A stretch of DNA of 64,000 nucleotides from Arcuatula senhousia (taxonomy: Eukaryota > Mollusca > Bivalvia > Mytilida > Mytilidae): positions 38,841,275 through 38,905,274 of the forward strand of contig OZ020308.1 of the NCBI GenBank assembly GCA_963971305.1, given 5' to 3'. The notes under the pieces were generated by a model, which made no database searches, was not told the DNA's origin, and saw only the letters and a list, made by a program, of their open reading frames with translations. The translations under genes and the position numbers were made by a program. Shown piece by piece: positions 58,220 to 64,000 of the stretch. The stretch's first letter is position 1, and each line of letters opens with the position of its first letter.

Positions 58220-58525
58220 TTTTGCGTTCAAATTGCATTTTGAATTATTGTACCTCTCAACTAACATGTTGGTGAACACTTTTGGTCAAATTATAATTAA
58301 CGCAGCAGTGTTAAGGCAACATATAATAGGAAATCTGTAACTTTTTTACCTCTCACGAGTTTTCGTTTATAATTTTAATAATACATTATATTTTTATTAA
58401 GTTTTTTGCTAAAGGGTTGTTATATGTTCTCAGAATCTCCCAACGTCATTTTTCTGATCACGTGATCAGGCATGTGCAAGATGTGACCTAAAACCAAAAA
58501 CGGCACTAAAAATTTTAAAAGAATC

Positions 58526-58819
58526 AAAAGTGCAAGCTGTAGCACTTGCTCGATCAAACCCTAAAAAATCTCACACATTCTATAGCTATTCGTCTATATG
58601 AAAAGTGCTGCACTTTCGTTTAAATCTTTGATTTGGATTTTAAAAAAATATTTTTCTACGTGTACGATATATTCATTAAATACCGACCGAGAACTCAAAA
58701 TTATTTCAAAATACTTGCGATTCATACAAAAGTGCAGCACTTTCCAATACCCCAAAACATCCAAGAAAGTGGTGTTAAAATATCTTTTTGATCGGAGTTG
58801 ATTTACAGCTTGCACTTTT
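58526..58819. repeat. Symmetric foldback around repeated AAAGTGC motifs
   Basis: AAAAGTGCAAGCTGTA (58526-58541) pairs with TACAGCTTGCACTTTT (58804-58819). Inside, AAAAGTGCTGCACTTT (~58600) mirrors AAAAGTGCAGCACTTT (~58728). The spacers differ in length. It may be a decayed foldback element. Confidence 0.55.
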
Positions 58820-58919
58820 TCAAAAACTTTGATACGTGTCAAAATTTGGCCATTTTTCTTCGGTTCTAAGCGCACAAAAGATTCATGACGTCATAGTATA
58901 TAGATCAATAACGGGCACC

Positions 58920-60464
58920 CCTACGGACTGTGAGTGACGATAAAAACAAATAAAATATCCACAAAAAGTTAAAATACTACAAATTTAGATGAATTATTGT
59001 AAACTTCTTTCGGTTTCTTTAATGATCCGTTAGTTTTCTTTCACTCTATCTATCCATGGGCATATAACTGCAGAGGAGTTCGGGAGATAAATGGAAAAAG
59101 GGGGATTGTTTATAAATAAAAACAGTATATTTAAATTGACATGATTGAAGCAACAATTCTTTGACAATTGACCATGGAAGTATATTCATTTCAATGTCTC
59201 AGTAGTCAATTAGTGCTTTTATTTCCTGACCACAGTTTATTAAAATTATTTTACCCTGTAGGAAAAATGGAAAAATTGTAAACAAAATGTATCCCCCAAA
59301 ACAATGTCAATCTTAGGTTTATTTTAAAAATCTTCCTAAGGGTACAGTATTTTAAATGTGTAAAAAGGTAAGAAAATTAAGTGTTACATTAGAGTTTTTG
59401 TTTTTATAAATAAATATTTGTTGCACAATATTTAAAAATTGTTTATTTTCCAACTCAAAATCTATACTGTAGATTAGTTATTTTAAAATCAGAGAGCAAA
59501 TACTTGTTACAGGTCATAAAATTGACTGAAGAAAATATAGTAAAATTTATTTAACTATGAACATGAATTTATTGGGATTTTCCAAGGCAAAACTCATTCA
59601 AAATATGATATTTGGTTAGCATGGTTAGTAAGATTTGTAAAACTAATATATATGCATGTTTTTATAAAAGTACAACTCCATTGAACTCAAGGGTGTCTGT
59701 TGTAAAATCTACAATACAAGTGACTATTATTTTGATTCACATTTTCATTTGTACTTTGATTCTTTAATCTATATATATCATATTTGTGTGAAAAATTTTG
59801 CAAAATTTCTCTGGTACATACTAAGTAATGAATAGGTGTCTGCCTTGATTTGTCTTTTCTTCTTGGAGATATGAGGTATGTCATCACAGTTTTGTAGTTT
59901 TGTTATTTCCTTTGTTTCCAAACATTTGATCAATTTTATTCTCATATAAATCTGACATTGGACCAAAAGACAAAAATATCTGGACATTGTGTTAAAAACA
60001 ATGTATTATAATCAGATAATATCAGTCAGAGGCTTATCTATAATGCATGGTAAATTTGTTTAAAAATCAAGGTTAGATTAAAGAATCAATAGTCCATTTG
60101 TAAATAATGACATACATGCATGTGAAGTTATTAAATGTTGCAAACAATCCCAAATTTAGACATTATTCACATCACAGTGAAAAGTATACATGACTGGTTA
60201 AGTCTACATTACTACACTTCTTTCTACTAGTTTGGTATAGTTTTCTTGGGACATTTTGAGATTGATCATCCCTGTTTAGTGTGAAATGTATATAAATCCT
60301 ATTCATCTAAATGACAAATCCACATACATGTTCATGATGTTTGTACACGTACATTTTATGGATCGGTATTAATTTAATTTTATTTCCTTTTTTGTTTAAC
60401 TTAGTCTAGAAGCTCCAATCTTACTGTAATAGTTGCACAGAGGACACAAATACCATATATAAAT
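58920..60464. other. Gene-free AT-rich stretch
   Basis: No gene, RNA or structured repeat recognised. Two short minus-strand frames at 59687-59987 have no features. Confidence 0.4.
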
Positions 60465-60618
60465 CAGAGTTGGAAATAACAGCCTGCCCGCCAGCCCGAG
60501 ACTGGTAACTTTTGGACAGGGCTGGCTAAAATTCATGAAAATTTGACTGGCCATATAGTAAAAACATGTAGAATTTCAATTCAGGGCTGGTAACTTTTTC
60601 AGCAAATTTCCTACCCTG
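60465..60618. mobile_element. 154-bp inverted-repeat element J, copy 2
   Basis: Same ends and same length as 25693-25846, flanked by TATAAAT on both sides (60458-60464 and 60619-60625). Confidence 0.8.
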
Positions 60619-60625
60619 TATAAAT

Positions 60626-61345
60626 GCATATATTGTAATTATAAGAACATGTATGTTAGATACTTAGTTTTATGTGCAAAAAGTGTACACAACCATTTCC
60701 TTCTTCAATCAACTGCAGTTCAAAATTCATCACTTGCTATTTTGCAATGTTTAATACAGCCAATAAACAGTTTCCCCGATTTCTTTTCTTTTCAAAAGAA
60801 GTTTCATGAAGTACATGTATAACACATGTAGGAACACTTCTATTGATTGAATGATTTTATGTCTCTTGGCATTTTATAAATATATTGGGGTCACTGCATA
60901 AGCTCTATTCCCTATTAAACCACAATTCTGGTTTTGAGTGCAATCCTACATGTAAGAGGGGTGCGAAATAGACTTTTTCATAGAAAACGTCAACTTTAAT
61001 AGTCACAGTTGAATCAAAACGCCGAGTTTCATAGAGCTTGTTAGTTTTCAAAAGGGGTTGCAATCGCACCCCCCTGTGTACGGGCCTGAAATGATCTTTG
61101 TTGGTTGTCTGAGTGCCCAACAGTGCAGTAAAAGTTATGCTCTAGAAACCCATTTTCAACCAAATGGTTAACTGAAATATAACCCTTATACGCATGAATG
61201 TAGATTCATCTTCCACACCGAGCTTAAAAATGTGTGAAAGTTTCATGAAATTTTTAGAAAGGCCATGGAGGAATTCAAAAAGTGTCATGTTGGCAATGTC
61301 TTACTTCTGAACCAATTTTTTTCTGTAATACAGAATGCCGATTCT
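60626..61345. other. Gene-free stretch
   Basis: No gene recognised. A 71-codon minus-strand frame (60905-61120) lies in unremarkable sequence. Confidence 0.35.
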
Positions 61346-61354
61346 CCCCGTCCC

Positions 61355-61624
61355 CATCCTCGGAAACCCAGGGTTTCTTCTCTCGCTTACTCATTCATCG
61401 CCCCTGGGACATAACGCATGAAATACTTCGTTTTTGATAGTTTTGTATCGAGCTTTCTGATTGGTCGCTTTAGATTTATCTAATGCGATTTAAACATGTT
61501 TCTATATATAAATAGTATCAAGTTCAAGATCAGATCCTGAACTCGAAACGAACCATTTCATGCGTTTTGACCCAGGGGTGATGAATGAGTAAGCGAGAGA
61601 AGAACCCCTGGGTTTCCGAGGATG
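61355..61624. mobile_element. 270-bp element with ~70-bp inverted ends and 9-bp target repeat
   Basis: Both ends begin CATCCTCGGAAACCCAGGG and continue inverted through cttctctcgcttactcattc to about 70 bases, with a handful of mismatches. CCCCGTCCC occurs on each side (61346-61354, 61625-61633). Long inverted ends plus a 9-base duplication fit a Mutator-like (MULE) MITE. Non-coding. Confidence 0.85.
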
Positions 61625-62007
61625 CCCCGTCCCTTGCAATCATGAAATAAACAAAGAAAATTGATTATATATTTTACTTTTATCTGAAAAACAATATCAT
61701 GTACAATGGCAGCTCCTTTGCTCCTTGAATGATGCAGCGTGAAGATTTCATATTATATCCATACTGTATGATGTTTGTAATTTCTATGTTTGATATTACA
61801 TTATGCACATGCACCAAATAAATGCTGCTCCTTAATCTATTGCAATCAGTTGAATGTTTGCAAAGTCGCCAGGTGTCCTTTTCATTTTATGAGCAAAAAC
61901 ATCATGCCTGTCTGTATATGTTAAAAGCCAATAAATCTGTAAAGATAAAAGAATTTATTTCATGAATACTGTACAAATGCAGTATGCATGAAGCAAAGGA
62001 GTATCAA

Positions 62008-62440
62008 TGAGGGTAGTAAAGGGGGTTACTGTGCACGGCTGAATGGCAAATAAAAAGTAGCTTTCACGATGAACGGAAAATAATTTTTGCTGATCTTGAT
62101 GCAGGATAAATAAAGAATCAAAATTCCTGAATTTCGCTCAGTTTTTGACAGCTTTGACAGGTTTGTGTTCTTGAAACAGTACAACACTGCAAGAAGAAGG
62201 CAAAAATTGAGAAGTCCTCAAATATTATGATTACTTGGTGAACAATAAAAAATACCATGAACGAAAAATAATCATCATGATCAGGCAAATCACGAAACAC
62301 GTAAAATAAATTAAGGTGAACACGATGAACGATGAGCCCCGGTATGCACAGCTGAACAAGAAATAAAAAAATCAGAAATCGATGAACGGAAAGTAAAAAA
62401 TGTCGAACACGGTGCATGAAAAAAACCTTTACCACCCTCA
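62008..62440. mobile_element. 433-bp inverted-repeat element with TCAA flanks
   Basis: Ends TGAGGGTAGTAAAGG and CCTTTACCACCCTCA are inverted (one mismatch), flanked by TCAA at 62004-62007 and 62441-62444. The interior repeats motifs like cgatgaacggaaa and aacacgatgaacgatgagc. An overlapping 134-codon minus-strand frame is a by-product of these repeats. Confidence 0.7.
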
Positions 62441-62769
62441 TCAATGGGGCAAGTTGATTACATGAAAGCCCCATAACTCCTATAAAATTTGTCCAATCAA
62501 AGTGACATTGCAATATGATCAACTACATGTACATATCATGAGCAACAATCATACAAAATTTCATCATTATCGGTTGAGTGGTCTCAGAGGAGTTCACAGT
62601 GAGGGGGGGGACCATCACCATTTAAAAGCAATTGGATAACTAAAACTCAAGTTGAAACACTTAAGTTAACAGACACCGGTGACAACCACATCATCATACA
62701 ATAATATGTCCGTAAAAATATGCGGTCGTATATAAAAAACCTGCTGTCGGTTTTCAGTTATTAGAAAAA

Positions 62770-62920
62770 AACTTATGTTCTATTTTTAGCCATGGCAGCC
62801 ATGTTTTATGATGAATAAAAGATCCAAACATCAGTTTTATGCACCTAATGCTAATTAAAAACTGTACCAAGTTTGGTTTCAATTGGACTTACATGTATGG
62901 TTTCAGAGGAGTCAACATTT
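62770..62920 (-). mobile_element. Family C core fragment
   Basis: Plus strand reads aacttatgttctatttttag then ccatggcagccatgttttat, the inverse of the family C stretch at 8131-8165. Ends are missing. Confidence 0.55.
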
Positions 62921-62959
62921 GAACAAACAAGGGGTTGCACTAAGTCCTGCAAGAATACC

Positions 62960-63345
62960 CCCACTCGACCATTCAGAAAACAGGAAGTAGACGACCGACT
63001 GACCTGGAAAGGGGAGACATGATACAACTCATCATGCTAAAGCTGTATATCAAATTTGAAATCAATCCCTTCTGTAGAAGCCGAGAAATCTGTTACGAAA
63101 AGTTGTCTATTTTTGACCCATTAAAAGTCTAAGTTGGCTCGGAAAACAGGAAGTAGTTGATGGACTGACCTGGAAAGGGGAGGAACGGTATAACTAATCA
63201 TGCTGAAGCTGTGTATCGAACTTGAAACCGATCATGCATCCAGTAGAAGCCGAGAAATCTGTTACAAAAAAATTCACATTTCAAATTTTTTACCCCAAAA
63301 AGTCTAAGTCCGCTCGGAAAACAGGTAGTAGATGATGGACTGACC
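62960..63345 (-). repeat. Diverged family A-type modules, two to three in tandem
   Basis: gaaaacaggaagtag at 62977, 63143 and 63319 (the last as gaaaacaggtagtag), with ctgacctggaaaggggag and gccgagaaatctgttac in the first two, spaced about 170 bp apart. Neither element terminus is found. Confidence 0.6.
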
Positions 63346-63599
63346 CATGATTTTTGAGGCCACGTGCAAGGTTGTAAGTAATATTAACCTAGAATCGAGT
63401 TTGCTCAAAAACAGAAAAAAAGAAGAACTTAATCATAAAAGTACTAATAAAAATAGATAAGATATTAATATATCTAGGTCCTGCTACGGTTTACTTTATA
63501 TATGCAGTCTTTGCTGTACACATACTGAAAAAGCGATCTAAATTTGAGCCATTTTAAGGTATATGTATATGGCAAGCCGTTTTTACATTTATTCCTCTT

Positions 63600-63904
63600 T
63601 ATAGATATCTCATAAACTTTATAAGATATCTCATATACTTTATGAGATATCTCACAAAGTTTATAAGATATCTTATAAACTTTATGAGATATCTTATAAA
63701 AAATAATTTATAAGATATCTCATATACTTTATAAGATATCTTATAAACTTTATGAGATATCTTATAAATTTTATAAGATATCTTATTTACTATATAAGAT
63801 ATCTTTAATAGAAAATGAGATATCTACTAAACACAATGTTTATAAGATATCTGATAAAGTTTATAAGATATCTCATAATGTTTATAGGATATCTTATAAA
63901 AAAT
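63600..63904. repeat. 21-bp palindromic minisatellite (AGATATCT core)
   Basis: About fourteen units with AGATATCT cores (one GGATATCT), almost all spaced exactly 21 bases, with two longer spacers of 26 and 27. The consensus unit, TTTATAAGATATCTTATAAA, is itself a perfect palindrome. 63905-64000 continues without obvious repeat. Confidence 0.93.
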
Positions 63905-64000
63905 GACCAATACCTAAATTAGGTCCAATATAGGGTTGTTGTATATCATTAGACACCTTTTAAGGTCTAGAGGCAGATTCTGGGGGTTTAAGGGTGGTTA

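Noticed and set aside
62118..62522. 134-codon minus-strand frame, hydrophobic, membrane-protein-like
   Set aside because: It overlaps the inverted-repeat element at 62008-62440; its F/V/H pattern comes from repeated cgatgaacgg-type motifs.
63600..63904. Considered as telomeric or subtelomeric repeat
   Set aside because: The unit is not TTAGGG-like and the array is short and flanked by ordinary sequence.

Overview
The window looks like nuclear DNA of a bivalve mollusc, probably a mussel-type genome. It is AT-rich, has spliced genes with GT-AG introns, and is crowded with short non-autonomous mobile elements. The commonest of these have the architecture known from bivalve 'pearl' elements: a foldback 5' end, a CCGT-type microsatellite, tandem core modules of about 156-182 bp, and a 3' hairpin followed by CTTGT or CTAGT. 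The organism call rests on this repeat style and on animal gene content. The species cannot be read from the sequence. All exon borders were assigned by eye.

Layout. 1-7980: a tandem array of a ~2.49 kb unit that continues off the left edge, with a LINE 3' fragment inserted in one copy. 7981-10722: pearl-type ends, then a GC-rich SINE-like repeat split by a TTAA-flanked element that itself contains a second TTAA-flanked element. 11479-13806 (-): a TRIM-NHL type protein with an uninterrupted coding region. 14160-15115 (-): a broken reverse transcriptase remnant. 15954-20827 (-): a three-exon BTB-BACK-PHR (BTBD6-like) gene. 21363-24090: mobile elements. 24137-30147 (+): a complete four-exon UBE2L3 (UbcH7) orthologue, 154 aa. 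30148-36985: repeat-rich intergenic DNA. 36986-43042 (-): a complete six-exon Derlin-2 type gene, 240 aa. 43297-56769 (+): a nine-exon SUDS3 gene, about 322 aa, head-to-head with Derlin across 254 bp. 56770-64000: intergenic repeats, ending in a 21-bp palindromic minisatellite.

The four conserved genes are housekeeping functions: RBR/HECT ubiquitin conjugation (UBE2L3), ER-associated degradation (Derlin), Sin3-HDAC corepression (SUDS3) and a probable cullin-3 adaptor (BTB-BACK-PHR). TRIM proteins are a further E3 ligase class. No operon-like logic is expected. The clearest regulatory link is the shared Derlin/SUDS3 promoter, which has an ACCGGAAGT ETS-type site 15-18 bp upstream of each start codon.

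The most interesting signals are in the repeats: unrelated element families built to one terminal and modular plan, reciprocal empty and filled sites that show TTAA insertion, a 154-bp element found twice with exact 7-bp target duplications, a 270-bp element with ~70-bp inverted ends and a 9-bp target duplication, and the palindromic satellite at the right edge.
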